A stretch of 16,057 nucleotides of DNA from Bacteroidota bacterium (GTDB taxonomy: Bacteria > Bacteroidota > Bacteroidia > Chitinophagales > Chitinophagaceae). Made by a program: the position numbers and the translations under genes. Of this stretch, positions 1 to 7,875 are shown piece by piece. Where the stretch lies: the NCBI GenBank assembly GCA_023391015.1, contig JAEWBT010000129.1, positions 1-16,057 on the forward strand, written 5' to 3'. Positions within the stretch are counted from its first letter, which is position 1; every line of letters begins with the position of its first letter. The notes under the pieces are model-generated. The model saw only the letters and a program-made list of their open reading frames with translations, did no database searches and was not told where the DNA came from.

Positions 1-1
1 G

Positions 2-2053
2 TTTACGCCCTCAGCCGTCGTGAACTCCGACGCCGGTGCAGGCGTCGGCTACACCGGCCTGCGCATTCGCGGCACCGACAACACCCGCATCAACCTGACA
101 TTTAACGGCGTGCCGGTCAACGACCCGGAATCGCAGGTGATGATTTTTGTGAACTTCGCCGACATTGCGTCTTCCACCGGCTCCCTGCAAATCCAGCGCG
201 GGGTGGGCACTTCTACCAACGGCGCGGGCGCGTTCGGCGCAACGCTCTCCATCGACAACCTCGCCCAGCGCGACAGTGCCGGTGCGGAAGTAACCGTAAC
301 CGGCGGCTCCTACAACACGCAGCGCTACACTGTGAAAGCCGGAACGGGTTTGCTCCCCGGCGGCTTCCGGTTCGACGCACGACTTTCTAAGATTTCCTCC
401 GACGGTTTTGTGGACCGCGGCGCCTCGGACCTGCGGGCGGCCCAGCTGGTCGGTTCGTGGCAGGCAAGCGATCGCACCAGCATTCGCGCCCTGGTGATGA
501 CCGGAACCGAAAAAACCTATCAGGCGTGGAACGGCGTGCCCGAGGAAAAGTTGCGCGGCAACGACAGCACCCTGCGCGCGTTCTACGACGCCAACGTGGG
601 CTATCTGTTCAACACCCGGCAAGACAGCCTGAATTTTTTCACCTCCGACCCGCGCCGCTACAACGCTTTTCTGTATTCCAACCAAACCGACAACTACCAA
701 CAGGATTACTACCAGCTGCACCTGAATCACAAGTTTTCGCCCAGCCTCCGCCTGCACGTCGCACCGTTTTATACCCGTGGCCGCGGCTATTATGAAGAAT
801 ACCGCGCCGGTGAAAAATACAAAAGCTATGGCCTGTCGCCCGCCATTTACGGCACCGACACCCTGACGCGCACTGACCTCATCCGGCAGCTGTGGCTCGA
901 TAACCACAACTACGGCGGCGTGTTTTCGCTTTCCTGGAACCGCCGCTCGACAGCAGTTACGTTGGGCGGCAGCGCCACCCACTACCTCGGCAAGCACTAC
1001 GGTTTTGTGAAATGGGCCGAAAACGGCGGCATCGCGCCCGACCACCGCTGGTATAACCTCGACGCCCATAAAACCGACCTCAACGCGTATCTGAAAGGCG
1101 AGCAGCGCGTGGGCCGAAATTTAAGTCTTTTTGGAGAATTGCAGCTGCGCAGCGTACAGTATGAAATGGATGGTTTCCGGAAAAATCCGGAACTGAAACC
1201 CAAAGCCGACTATTTGTTTTTCAATCCAAAGGCCGGCTTTAGCTACGCCATCCGGCAGGGGGTCAGCCTGCAACAGCGCGTATATGGCTCGGTGGCTGTG
1301 GCCCACAAAGAACCCAACCGCGACGATTTTGAAGCGGGCCAAACCCTGCAACCCAAACCCGAACAGTTGGTGGATTTTGAAGCCGGTTATACCATCCGGG
1401 GCCGGAAATTTTCTGCCGGAATTAACGGGTATTACATGCAGTATAAAGACCAGTTGGTGCTTACCGGAAAAATCAACGACGTGGGCGCTTACACGCGGCA
1501 GAACGTTCCGAACTCGTTCCGGCGCGGGGTAGAGCTGGAAGTGGCGTATCAACCACTGGAAAAGATTCTGATTTCCGGAAATCTAACCCTTTCCCAAAAC
1601 AAGATTGAAGCTTTTACGGAGTATGTGGATGCGGTGGACGCATCCTACAACGAGCTGCCGCAAACCGAGATTCAATACAAAAATACCGACCTCGCGTTTT
1701 CGCCTTCCGTCACCGGTGCGGCCATGATTACCGTGCTTCCGGTTAAAGGGCTGGGTGTTGATTTATTGGGGAAATACGTGGGCCGGCAATACCTGGACAA
1801 CACCGAAACCGTAACTCGCAGCCTCGATGCCTATGGCTTGATGGACCTGCGCATGCGCTACGACCTGCCCCTGCAACGCGGCCCCAAAATCCGCCTGCAT
1901 TTTATGGTGAACAATCTGCTCAACAAAAAGTACGAAGCCAACGGTTTTACCTACAGCATGAACGTGGGCGGTGTGCGCACGGTAAGCAATTCTTATTTCC
2001 CGCAGGCCGGCACCAATTTCCTCGGCGGCGTGACGTTGGGATTTGGCTCGTAA
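2..2053 (+). CDS. TonB-dependent outer-membrane receptor, 5' partial
   Basis: The frame is open from the first complete codon at base 2, so the signal peptide, any carboxypeptidase-like domain and the start of the plug lie outside the window. The visible part begins inside the plug domain: GYTGLRIRGTD, then INLTFNGVPVNDPESQ, then the end of the plug near the QRGVGTSTNGAGAFGATLSI stretch. The remaining roughly 560 residues are rich in aromatic and alternating polar/hydrophobic segments, as expected for a 22-strand beta-barrel, and include the barrel-end pattern LHFMVNNLLNKKYEANGF. Such proteins import large substrates (iron chelates, cobalamin, glycans) across the outer membrane using TonB energy. 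The ligand cannot be told. The SusC signature of a paired SusD system is not evident and no susD gene follows. The GTG at base 20 is an internal valine, not a start. The gene stands alone in the window; a perfect palindrome follows its stop. Confidence 0.93.
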   Translation, partial: FTPSAVVNSDAGAGVGYTGLRIRGTDNTRINLTFNGVPVNDPESQVMIFVNFADIASSTGSLQIQRGVGTSTNGAGAFGATLSIDNLAQRDSAGAEVTVTGGSYNTQRYTVKAGTGLLPGGFRFDARLSKISSDGFVDRGASDLRAAQLVGSWQASDRTSIRALVMTGTEKTYQAWNGVPEEKLRGNDSTLRAFYDANVGYLFNTRQDSLNFFTSDPRRYNAFLYSNQTDNYQQDYYQLHLNHKFSPSLRLHVAPFYTRGRGYYEEYRAGEKYKSYGLSPAIYGTDTLTRTDLIRQLWLDNHNYGGVFSLSWNRRSTAVTLGGSATHYLGKHYGFVKWAENGGIAPDHRWYNLDAHKTDLNAYLKGEQRVGRNLSLFGELQLRSVQYEMDGFRKNPELKPKADYLFFNPKAGFSYAIRQGVSLQQRVYGSVAVAHKEPNRDDFEAGQTLQPKPEQLVDFEAGYTIRGRKFSAGINGYYMQYKDQLVLTGKINDVGAYTRQNVPNSFRRGVELEVAYQPLEKILISGNLTLSQNKIEAFTEYVDAVDASYNELPQTEIQYKNTDLAFSPSVTGAAMITVLPVKGLGVDLLGKYVGRQYLDNTETVTRSLDAYGLMDLRMRYDLPLQRGPKIRLHFMVNNLLNKKYEANGFTYSMNVGGVRTVSNSYFPQAGTNFLGGVTLGFGS

Positions 2054-2059
2054 CAAACG

Positions 2060-2085
2060 CACTTTCCGGAAATTTCCGGAAAGTG
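2060..2085. repeat. Perfect 26-bp palindrome made of two TTTCCGGAAA units
   Basis: Two abutting copies of TTTCCGGAAA, flanked by CAC on the left and GTG on the right, form an uninterrupted palindrome centred between bases 2072 and 2073. It begins six bases after the TonB receptor stop codon. As RNA it could fold into a stem of up to 13 bp, but no T-run follows, so it is not a standard intrinsic terminator. It is the densest instance of the TTCCGGAA palindrome found throughout the window. Confidence 0.85.
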
Positions 2086-2108
2086 AAGTTGTCATACCAC
2101 ATAATAAT

Positions 2109-2231
2109 GGTGTCATTCCGACCGGAACTCAGCGAAGTGGAGGAATCTGTTGAATTAGGGCTGTTTTAAGATGATTACGCTTCAAACAACTACCTCTCAA
2201 CAGATTCCTCCCTTGCGGTCGGAATGACACC
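2109..2231. repeat. MITE-like element with long imperfect terminal inverted repeats
   Basis: The left arm (2109-2153) starts GGTGTCATTCCGACCG and ends GGAGGAATCTGTTGA. The right arm (2197-2231) is its reverse complement apart from about 10 bases missing in the middle. A central stretch of about 43 bases is unique. A T-run (2232-2237) follows the right arm, so the transcript could also terminate here. No protein is encoded. Sequences of the type TGTCATTCCGACCG...GGAGGAATCT are, from memory, common multicopy intergenic repeats in Bacteroidota; copy number cannot be seen here. Confidence 0.8.
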
Positions 2232-2264
2232 TTTTTTGACTTCACACACTATTCAACGCGAAGC

Positions 2265-2322
2265 TCCAACGTTGTCCAACGCCCGAAGGGCTCCAACATC
2301 TTCCAACGGCAACGCCTCCAAC
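2265..2322 (+). repeat. Degenerate tandem repeat with five TCCAAC copies
   Basis: TCCAAC occurs at 2265, 2275, 2292, 2302 and 2317, some copies within a CGAAG-GCTCCAAC-NN-TTCCAAC context. The spacing of 10, 17, 10 and 15 bases suggests a decayed tandem repeat. It lies just upstream of the hisS promoter, so an operator role is conceivable. Simple repeat expansion is more likely. Confidence 0.55.
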
Positions 2323-2333
2323 AGCGAAGCGCT

Positions 2334-2341
2334 TACCTTTG
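2334..2341 (+). promoter_or_regulatory. Promoter -7 element TACCTTTG of hisS
   Basis: The sequence matches the Bacteroidota -7 consensus TAnnTTTG. It ends 8 bases before the hisS ATG, so transcription would start within a few bases of the start codon. No clear -33 TTG is present at the expected distance. Its position supports the ATG at 2350 over an in-frame ATG at 2224 that lies inside the upstream repeat. Confidence 0.6.
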
Positions 2342-2349
2342 CGCCCGCT

Positions 2350-3726
2350 ATGAGCAAGCCATCCATTCCGCAGGGAACCCGCGATTTTTCGGCCGCTGAG
2401 GTCCGCAAACGGCAGTTTTTGCTGGATACATTCCGGAAAACCTTTGAGCTGTATGGCTTTCAGCCGCTGGAGACGCCTGCGATGGAAAACCTGCAAACCC
2501 TGATGGGCAAGTACGGCGAGGAAGGCGACCGCCTGATTTTTAAAATCCTCAACAACGGCCTGCACGAAAAGAAAGACAAAGACGCCCTGCGGCAGTCATG
2601 GGAAGCGATTCTGGACCGGCCCGTGTCGCAAACCACCATCACGGAGCGCGCCCTACGCTACGACCTGACGATTCCGTTTGCCCGCTACGTAGCCACGCAC
2701 CACCAGCAACTGCCGATGCCGTTCCGGCGCTATCAGATGCAGCCCGTGTGGCGCGCCGACCGGCCGCAGCGGGGCCGCTACCGCGAATTCTGGCAGTGCG
2801 ACTGCGATGTGGTGGGCAGCACTTCGCTCCTCAATGAAGCCGAGCTGATAGCCATTTACCGAACCGTTTTTGATGCGCTCAAGATTCCGGAAATTTCTAT
2901 TAAAATCAACAGCCGGAAGTTGCTTTTAGCCCTTGCCGAAGCGTCCGGACATCCGGAAAAGCTCGTGGACATCACCGTTGCCATTGATAAAACCGATAAA
3001 ATCGGCTGGGAAGGCGTGGCCAAAGAATTAGGCGAGAAAGGCATTTCCGAAAGTGCGCAAACGCTCATCGGGCAGATTACGCAGTTGAAAGGAACTCCGG
3101 AAAGTGTCCTGGATAATTTGCAATCGCTTCTGGGCGAAAGGGCCAACGCCGGTATTGCCGAAATCCGCGAAACCCTGCGCTATCATGAGGCACTGGCCCA
3201 GCCGGAGTGGACCTCCAAAATTGAAATCGACCTTTCGCTGGCGCGCGGCCTGAATTACTACACCGGCATTATTCTGGAAGTAACCACCGGCGCGGTGAAA
3301 ATGGGCTCTATCGGGGGCGGCGGGCGCTACGACGACCTGACGGGTCTTTTTGGCGTGAAAGGTCTTTCCGGTGTGGGCATTTCCTTTGGCGTAGACCGGA
3401 TTTACGATGTGATGGAAGAACTGTCGCTGTTTCCTGAAACCCTTTCCGGCGCGGCGCAGGTATTGCTGGCCAACTTTGGCGGCGAAGAGGAACTGTATGC
3501 CCTTTCCATCCTGAAAAGCCTTCGGCAAAAAGGGATTTCCGCAGAGATTTTTCCGGAAAAAACCAAGCTCGATAAGCAGTTCAAGTACGCCGATAAAAAG
3601 GGCATTGCCTACGTGCTGATTGCGGGCGAAGCGGAACGAACTGCCGGGCAGGTTTCCCTTAAAAACATGGCGACCGGCGAGCAACGGTCGGGGCTTTCGG
3701 TGGCAGAAGTGGCAGCGGAGCTGTAG
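2350..3726 (+). CDS. hisS: Histidyl-tRNA synthetase
   Basis: This 458-residue class II aminoacyl-tRNA synthetase charges tRNA-His with histidine in the cytoplasm, using ATP. The N-terminus has the family signature PQGTRDF (residues 7-13). Motif 2 follows as VWRADRPQRGRYREFWQCD (about 133-151). The histidine-binding segment is LARGLNYYTG (298-307), then the glycine-rich IGGGGRYDDL, and motif 3 is GVGISFGVDRIYDV (341-354). The C-terminal anticodon-binding domain covers about residues 368-458. The ATG at 2350 was chosen because it puts the PQGTRDF motif at the usual distance from the N-terminus and follows a promoter element closely. The 42-codon upstream extension in the same frame is repeat-derived. 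The gene is monocistronic and converges on gyrB. Confidence 0.97.
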   Translation: MSKPSIPQGTRDFSAAEVRKRQFLLDTFRKTFELYGFQPLETPAMENLQTLMGKYGEEGDRLIFKILNNGLHEKKDKDALRQSWEAILDRPVSQTTITERALRYDLTIPFARYVATHHQQLPMPFRRYQMQPVWRADRPQRGRYREFWQCDCDVVGSTSLLNEAELIAIYRTVFDALKIPEISIKINSRKLLLALAEASGHPEKLVDITVAIDKTDKIGWEGVAKELGEKGISESAQTLIGQITQLKGTPESVLDNLQSLLGERANAGIAEIRETLRYHEALAQPEWTSKIEIDLSLARGLNYYTGIILEVTTGAVKMGSIGGGGRYDDLTGLFGVKGLSGVGISFGVDRIYDVMEELSLFPETLSGAAQVLLANFGGEEELYALSILKSLRQKGISAEIFPEKTKLDKQFKYADKKGIAYVLIAGEAERTAGQVSLKNMATGEQRSGLSVAEVAAEL

Positions 3727-3803
3727 CCCGACTTGAAGCGGTCTCCTAAATAAATTGCTTTCTGAAAAAGCAGGTTATCTTTTAGCTGCGCTGCTACTTC
3801 GTG

Positions 3804-3871
3804 GTGTCATTCTCGAAGGGACCGCGAAGCAGCAACGCAGTTCATCTGCGCAGATTCCCTTCGGGAATGAC
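3804..3871. repeat. Hairpin repeat, short MITE-like element
   Basis: The left arm GTCATTCTCGAAGGGA (3806-3821) and right arm TCCCTTCGGGAATGAC (3856-3871) pair at 15 of 16 positions, with an inner partly self-complementary segment. It resembles the 2109-2231 element at its ends (GTGTCATTC / GGAATGAC) but is shorter. A further small stem, TGCTTT/AAAGCA, lies at 3756-3772 just after hisS. The remainder of the 295-bp hisS-gyrB gap holds nothing recognisable apart from the terminator. Confidence 0.7.
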
Positions 3872-3967
3872 AAAAGTCGCTGTCCGAAACAATTGCTTCA
3901 GGGTTTATGAGACAGCTTCTTTTCAAGTTTATCGTTGGTTCTTCCGAGGACTCCACAAGTCCCAAAC

Positions 3968-4003
3968 AAAAAAAGCGGAACCCCTTTCGGCGCTCCGCTT
4001 TTT
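3968..4003. terminator. Bidirectional intrinsic terminator between hisS and gyrB
   Basis: The arms AAAAAGCGGA (3970-3979) and TCCGCTTTTT (3994-4003) form a 10-bp stem with a 14-base loop. It is bounded by an A-run on the left and a T-run on the right. It can therefore serve gyrB (minus strand, stop 18 bases away) and also hisS readthrough from the other side. Confidence 0.85.
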
Positions 4004-4021
4004 CTATAAAAATCAACTTCC

Positions 4022-6022
4022 TTACACGTCAATCCGTGCATACTTGGCGTGGCTTTCAATAAACTCGCGGCGCGGGGCTACTTCTTCGCCCATCAGCATG
4101 GAAAATACCGAATCGGCCTGCGCAGCGCTTTCAATCGTGACCTGCTTCAAGGTGCGCGTTTCCGGGTTCATGGTCGTGTCCCACAACTGGTGGTCGTTCA
4201 TCTCGCCCAGACCTTTATAGCGCTGCACATTGACGGAATCTTCGCGGCCATTGGCGAATTTTTGAATCAAGGCCATCCGCTCTTCCTCGTTCCAGGCATA
4301 GGCTTCTTCTTTGCCTTTCTTTACCAGGTACAGCGGCGGCTGCGCGAGGTACACATAGCCTTGCTCTACCAGCTCTTTCATATACCGGAAAAAGAACGTC
4401 AAAATCAGGGTGGCAATGTGCGAACCATCTACATCGGCATCCGTCATGATGATGATTTTGTGGTAGCGCAACTTCGTCAGGTTCAACGCCTTAGAGTCTT
4501 CCGGCGTACCCACGCTTACGCCCAGGGCGGTAAACATGTTGCGGATTTCCTCGTTCTCGTAAATCTTGTGTTCCTGCGCTTTCTCTACGTTCAGGATTTT
4601 ACCCCGAAGTGGCAGAATCGCCTGAAACGTCCGGTCGCGGCCTTGCTTGGCGGTACCGCCGGCGGAGTCGCCCTCCACCAGATACAACTCGCAGCGGGCC
4701 GGGTCGCGGTCGGAGCAGTCGGCCAGTTTTCCAGGCATCCCGCCGCCGGACAGCACGCTCTTGCGCTGCACCAGTTCGCGCGCCTTGCGGGCCGCCGCGC
4801 GCGCCTGCGCCGCCAGAATCACCTTGTCAATAATGAGGCGGGCCTGTTTTGGATTTTCCTCCAGGTAATGCTCCAGCGTGCGGGCCACCGTGGTGTTCAC
4901 AGTTCCGGAAACGTCGGAGTTACCGAGCTTCGTTTTGGTCTGGCCTTCAAACTGTGGCTCCGGCACTTTCACGGAGATAATCGCCGATAGGCCTTCCCTG
5001 AAGTCGTCGCCCGTAATGTCTACTTTGGCGCGCTCAAACAGTTTGTTGCGGTCGCCGTAGGATTTAAACACCCGCGTAATGGCGGAACGGAAACCGGCTA
5101 CGTGCGTACCACCTTCAATCGTGTTGATGTTGTTGACGTAGGAGAAGATATTCTCGCTGTAGCTGGTGTTGTAGCTCATCGCCACTTCCACGGCCACATT
5201 GCTTCCTGCGTCATGACCGTCCATGTAAATCGGCTCTGGCAAGAGCGGATCGCGCTTGCTGTTGGTATCCAACAATTGCAAAAACTCCTGAATGCCGCCT
5301 TCCGAGTAAAACACTTCCTTCCACGGCTCGCCGGTTTCTTCTACCGTTTCGCGCAGGTCGGTGAGGGTAATGCGGATGCCGCGGTTCAGAAACGACAGCT
5401 CGCGCAAGCGACCCGCCAGAATTTCGCGGTTGTATTCCGAAACAGTGAAAATAGAGCGGTCGGGCCAGAAGTGCTGCCGGGTACCGCGCTTGTCGGTCAC
5501 TTCGCCGGTTTCGCGCACCGGGTACTGCGGAATACCAATGTTGTACTCTTGCTCGTAGGTTTTGCCGTCGCGGAAAACGGTTGTCAGCATCTTGGTACTC
5601 AGCGCGTTCACGCAACTCACGCCCACGCCGTGCAACCCGCCGGAAACTTTATAGGAATCTTTATCAAACTTGCCGCCGGCGTGGAGCACGGTCATCACCA
5701 CTTCCAGCGCTGAGCGGCCTTCTTTGGCGTGCATTCCGGTAGGAATCCCACGGCCATCGTCTTCTACAGAGATAGAATTGTCTTCGTGGATGGTAACATA
5801 AATATTTTTACAGTGACCGGCCAAGGCTTCGTCAATCGAGTTGTCCACCACTTCATACACCAGGTGGTGCAGCCCTTTCACGCCAATATCGCCGATATAC
5901 ATCGCCGGGCGCTTGCGCACCGCTTCCAGGCCTTCCAGCACCTGAATGGAATCGGCGCCATACTCACGGGGTTGGGGAGCAGCCACGGCTTCGGTCAGTA
6001 CTACTTCGTTTTCTTCGTTCAT
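4022..6022 (-). CDS. gyrB: DNA gyrase subunit B
   Basis: This 666-residue ATPase subunit of type II topoisomerase introduces negative supercoils together with GyrA. The GHKL ATPase domain has the catalytic segment EVVDNSIDEA (residues 57-66), DDGRGIP (88-94) and the ATP-lid glycines in SGGLHGVGVSCVNALS. A transducer domain follows, and then the TOPRIM domain with LVEGDSAGGTAKQGR and DADVDGSHI. The C-terminus has QRYKGLGEMN and a terminal PRREFIE segment. The GyrB tail pattern and the LPLRGKILNVEKA segment favour gyrase over topoisomerase IV ParE. The ATG at 6022 was chosen; the frame stays open for 78 more codons upstream, but that stretch is AT-rich, resembles no GyrB sequence and contains a good promoter. 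The gene is monocistronic, with a terminator directly downstream. Confidence 0.97.
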   Translation of the reverse strand: MNEENEVVLTEAVAAPQPREYGADSIQVLEGLEAVRKRPAMYIGDIGVKGLHHLVYEVVDNSIDEALAGHCKNIYVTIHEDNSISVEDDGRGIPTGMHAKEGRSALEVVMTVLHAGGKFDKDSYKVSGGLHGVGVSCVNALSTKMLTTVFRDGKTYEQEYNIGIPQYPVRETGEVTDKRGTRQHFWPDRSIFTVSEYNREILAGRLRELSFLNRGIRITLTDLRETVEETGEPWKEVFYSEGGIQEFLQLLDTNSKRDPLLPEPIYMDGHDAGSNVAVEVAMSYNTSYSENIFSYVNNINTIEGGTHVAGFRSAITRVFKSYGDRNKLFERAKVDITGDDFREGLSAIISVKVPEPQFEGQTKTKLGNSDVSGTVNTTVARTLEHYLEENPKQARLIIDKVILAAQARAAARKARELVQRKSVLSGGGMPGKLADCSDRDPARCELYLVEGDSAGGTAKQGRDRTFQAILPLRGKILNVEKAQEHKIYENEEIRNMFTALGVSVGTPEDSKALNLTKLRYHKIIIMTDADVDGSHIATLILTFFFRYMKELVEQGYVYLAQPPLYLVKKGKEEAYAWNEEERMALIQKFANGREDSVNVQRYKGLGEMNDHQLWDTTMNPETRTLKQVTIESAAQADSVFSMLMGEEVAPRREFIESHAKYARIDV

Positions 6023-6122
6023 TGAGAGATTGATTTCCGGAAAAAGAGCTGTGCGGATTGCGTTTCTTTCAAAGACAAAAACGCCGCTAAAAACCCTTTT
6101 AAAACCGGTCTTTTTTAAGTTA

Positions 6123-6153
6123 CAAAAATACGTCAAAAATGCCGTAATATCAA
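6123..6153 (-). promoter_or_regulatory. Promoter of gyrB: TTG - 20 bp - TATTTTTG
   Basis: On the minus strand a TTG (6153-6151) is followed after 20 bases by TATTTTTG (6130-6123), a good fit to the Bacteroidota housekeeping promoter TTG-N19/20-TAnnTTTG. Transcription would start near 6117, giving a leader of about 95 bases that contains one TTCCGGAA palindrome (6035-6042). Confidence 0.65.
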
Positions 6154-6337
6154 GGTTTTGGCGCCTTCGGAGCGGGGAAAGTTTGGTTAAAAAAGTACTT
6201 ACATATGGGGCTGTTTGCGGAGTGTATTTTTTAGAGGATTTTTCCGGAAATGACAAGGGTTAAGGCCCTTTTTAAAAGCCTGTTTAAAGCATGGTGTTAT
6301 TAACAAACGCCTGTCAAAAGGGACTGGGCTGTTTTTG

Positions 6338-6345
6338 TAATTTTG
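6338..6345 (+). promoter_or_regulatory. Promoter -7 element TAATTTTG of the AraC-family gene
   Basis: The element matches TAnnTTTG and ends 4 bases before the GTG start at 6350, so the expected transcription start falls on or next to the start codon (leaderless mRNA). No convincing -33 box was found. The 327-bp gap between gyrB and this gene otherwise contains the gyrB promoter and TTCCGGAA copies at 6035 and 6242. Confidence 0.55.
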
Positions 6346-6349
6346 CGCT

Positions 6350-7210
6350 GTGCTAAAGGAAAAGGTCCAACTCACCGATGACACCGCACGGGTCCTCACG
6401 CAGGTACTCGGCGAGGAAGTGGTGGTGCTGGGTCGCGAAACGCTTCCGGTCAACAACTGGATGGAGGCCGAAAGCCTTTCGGTAGAGCCTTCTGCGGTAG
6501 CCGATCGCGACAATCATGGCCGGATGTTGCTGTTGCCGCTCGATGACGACCGGCAGGCGCTCCGGGTGTTATATTTCTTTGCCCCTGCCGAAAACAGCGC
6601 CCGCATTGTGGTGCTGGCCGTGCATCCCGATTTCTTTACGCAGTGGCTCGAAGACTGGCGCACCGCCGATGCTGCTTTCCGCTTCGATCACACTACCGAG
6701 CATCAGTTTTCCATCGATCCGCAATTGTTGCTGCTCCTGGATGCCCTTTTTGCGCAGCCGCAGGCCGGCAGTCCGTTTGCCGCGGCGCTGCTCCACACCG
6801 AGACGGCCCTGCACTTGCTTCGGCGCACGGTAGAAGCCATTCATGTTCCGTTTACGGCCTGTCCCGTGCCGGCGTGCCGCTTCCTGGCCATTGACGCCGA
6901 GCGCGAAAAAGTGCTGGCCGCCCGCGATATTCTTCTTGCCGGAACGGAACGCCCCTTGACGATTAAAGAGCTGGCCCGGAAGGTGGCGATGAACGAATGT
7001 TACCTCAAGAAAGGTTTTAAGGCGCTGACCGGCAAAACAGTCCACGAGTTTCAGCATGAGCGCCGTATGGCCCGCGCCATTGAGTTGCTGCAAAGCGGCA
7101 CCAGCACTGTTTCAGACGTGGCGCTGGAATTGGGCTTCTTATCCATCTCGCATTTCAGCACCGCGTTTAAAAAGGCGACGGGGATGAAAGCGTGTGAGTT
7201 GTTGAAGTAA
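6350..7210 (+). CDS. AraC-family transcriptional regulator
   Basis: The roughly 286-residue protein has a C-terminal AraC/XylS DNA-binding domain (about residues 200-286). The first helix-turn-helix lies in LTIKELARKVAMNECYLKKG and the second in VSDVALELGFLSISHFSTAF, followed by the family-typical FKKATG. The N-terminal 190 residues are not a recognisable sugar-binding cupin. The overall build resembles PchR-like regulators, which in other bacteria control iron or siderophore genes; this link is an inference. The start is GTG at 6350, chosen because the frame opens there and a TAATTTTG promoter element abuts it. No ATG gives a better N-terminus. It is divergent from gyrB and converges on the lipoprotein gene. 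Its target is unknown; no adjacent operon suggests one. Confidence 0.88.
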   Translation: MLKEKVQLTDDTARVLTQVLGEEVVVLGRETLPVNNWMEAESLSVEPSAVADRDNHGRMLLLPLDDDRQALRVLYFFAPAENSARIVVLAVHPDFFTQWLEDWRTADAAFRFDHTTEHQFSIDPQLLLLLDALFAQPQAGSPFAAALLHTETALHLLRRTVEAIHVPFTACPVPACRFLAIDAEREKVLAARDILLAGTERPLTIKELARKVAMNECYLKKGFKALTGKTVHEFQHERRMARAIELLQSGTSTVSDVALELGFLSISHFSTAFKKATGMKACELLK

Positions 7211-7241
7211 GGTTATCAGCCTTATTTCCGGAAATTTCCGC

Positions 7242-7772
7242 TCAGTATTTATAGAAAGCAACCCGCAACCGGGTGCTGGTGTTGGTTTCCACAAACAGCC
7301 GGTAAAAGCCTTTTGGGAAATCCTTGATTTCAATAGTCTTTTCGCTCCTATCCCTGTCAAGAGCAATACTTGCCTTCAGTACTTCCTGCCCTGCTTTCCC
7401 TTTGTTTTCAACAACAACAGGTAGCATTTTGCGATAAGGGGTTCCATCATAAATCAGAATCGAATCCGGCGCGGCGGGATAAGCGACATGTGAAATTTTA
7501 TACGTAAATGCAGTATCTGCGTTGTTGCGGCTCAAAAAATAGAATGAGAAGCTTTCTCTTGCCGGATTCGGAAAAATGTTCAGCTCTACATCATTCGCTT
7601 CCAGTATGTCATCATCCGGAGTCCCCACTTTTCCCATTGCCTGAGCATTAAAATCAAAAAGAAGGATACCTTTTATAACGTACTCCGGCGCAACCGGATT
7701 AGAATCGGCTGTTTTACAAGCCGTCCAGAGCAAACCGCTCATCAAAACCCAAAGGAAGTTTCTAACCATCAT
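7242..7772 (-). CDS. Putative lipoprotein with a T9SS sorting-domain-like region
   Basis: The 176-residue protein has an N-terminal lipoprotein signal: a short basic start, the hydrophobic stretch FLWVLMSGLLW, and Cys19 in WTAC as lipidation site. The -3 tryptophan is unusual, so the lipobox is plausible rather than certain. From about residue 65 the sequence reads VELNIFPNPARESFSFYF and ends with GFYRLFVETNTSTRLRVAFYKY. This is the general layout of a type IX secretion C-terminal sorting domain (PNP motif at the start, G-x-Y-x-L-x-V near the end). No enzymatic domain precedes it. The gene is visibly more AT-rich than its neighbours. An alternative start is the second ATG (7769). It converges on the AraC gene across a TTTCCGGAAA palindrome (7225-7234). 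The function is unknown. Confidence 0.72.
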   Translation of the reverse strand: MMVRNFLWVLMSGLLWTACKTADSNPVAPEYVIKGILLFDFNAQAMGKVGTPDDDILEANDVELNIFPNPARESFSFYFLSRNNADTAFTYKISHVAYPAAPDSILIYDGTPYRKMLPVVVENKGKAGQEVLKASIALDRDRSEKTIEIKDFPKGFYRLFVETNTSTRLRVAFYKY

Positions 7773-7875
7773 AAAAGGATTATTTCATGAAGATACAAGC
7801 TGGTGAAATGAAGCGATCACCTGTTCTGTAAATAAAATTCCTCAACGCTCTAAATCTTCTCAACCTTTCCCCGAC

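Noticed and set aside
11..1069. Long minus-strand open frame opposite the TonB receptor
   Set aside because: It is a high-GC antisense shadow of a clear TonB receptor; its Ala/Val/Gly-rich sequence shows no domain.
2224..2349. N-terminal extension of HisS from an ATG at 2224
   Set aside because: The added 42 residues are encoded by the MITE-like repeat and the TCCAAC repeat; the PQGTRDF motif expects the start at 2350 and the promoter element lies inside the extension.
6023..6256. 78-codon N-terminal extension of GyrB
   Set aside because: The stretch is AT-rich, unlike GyrB, and contains a good promoter (6123-6153) on the same strand.
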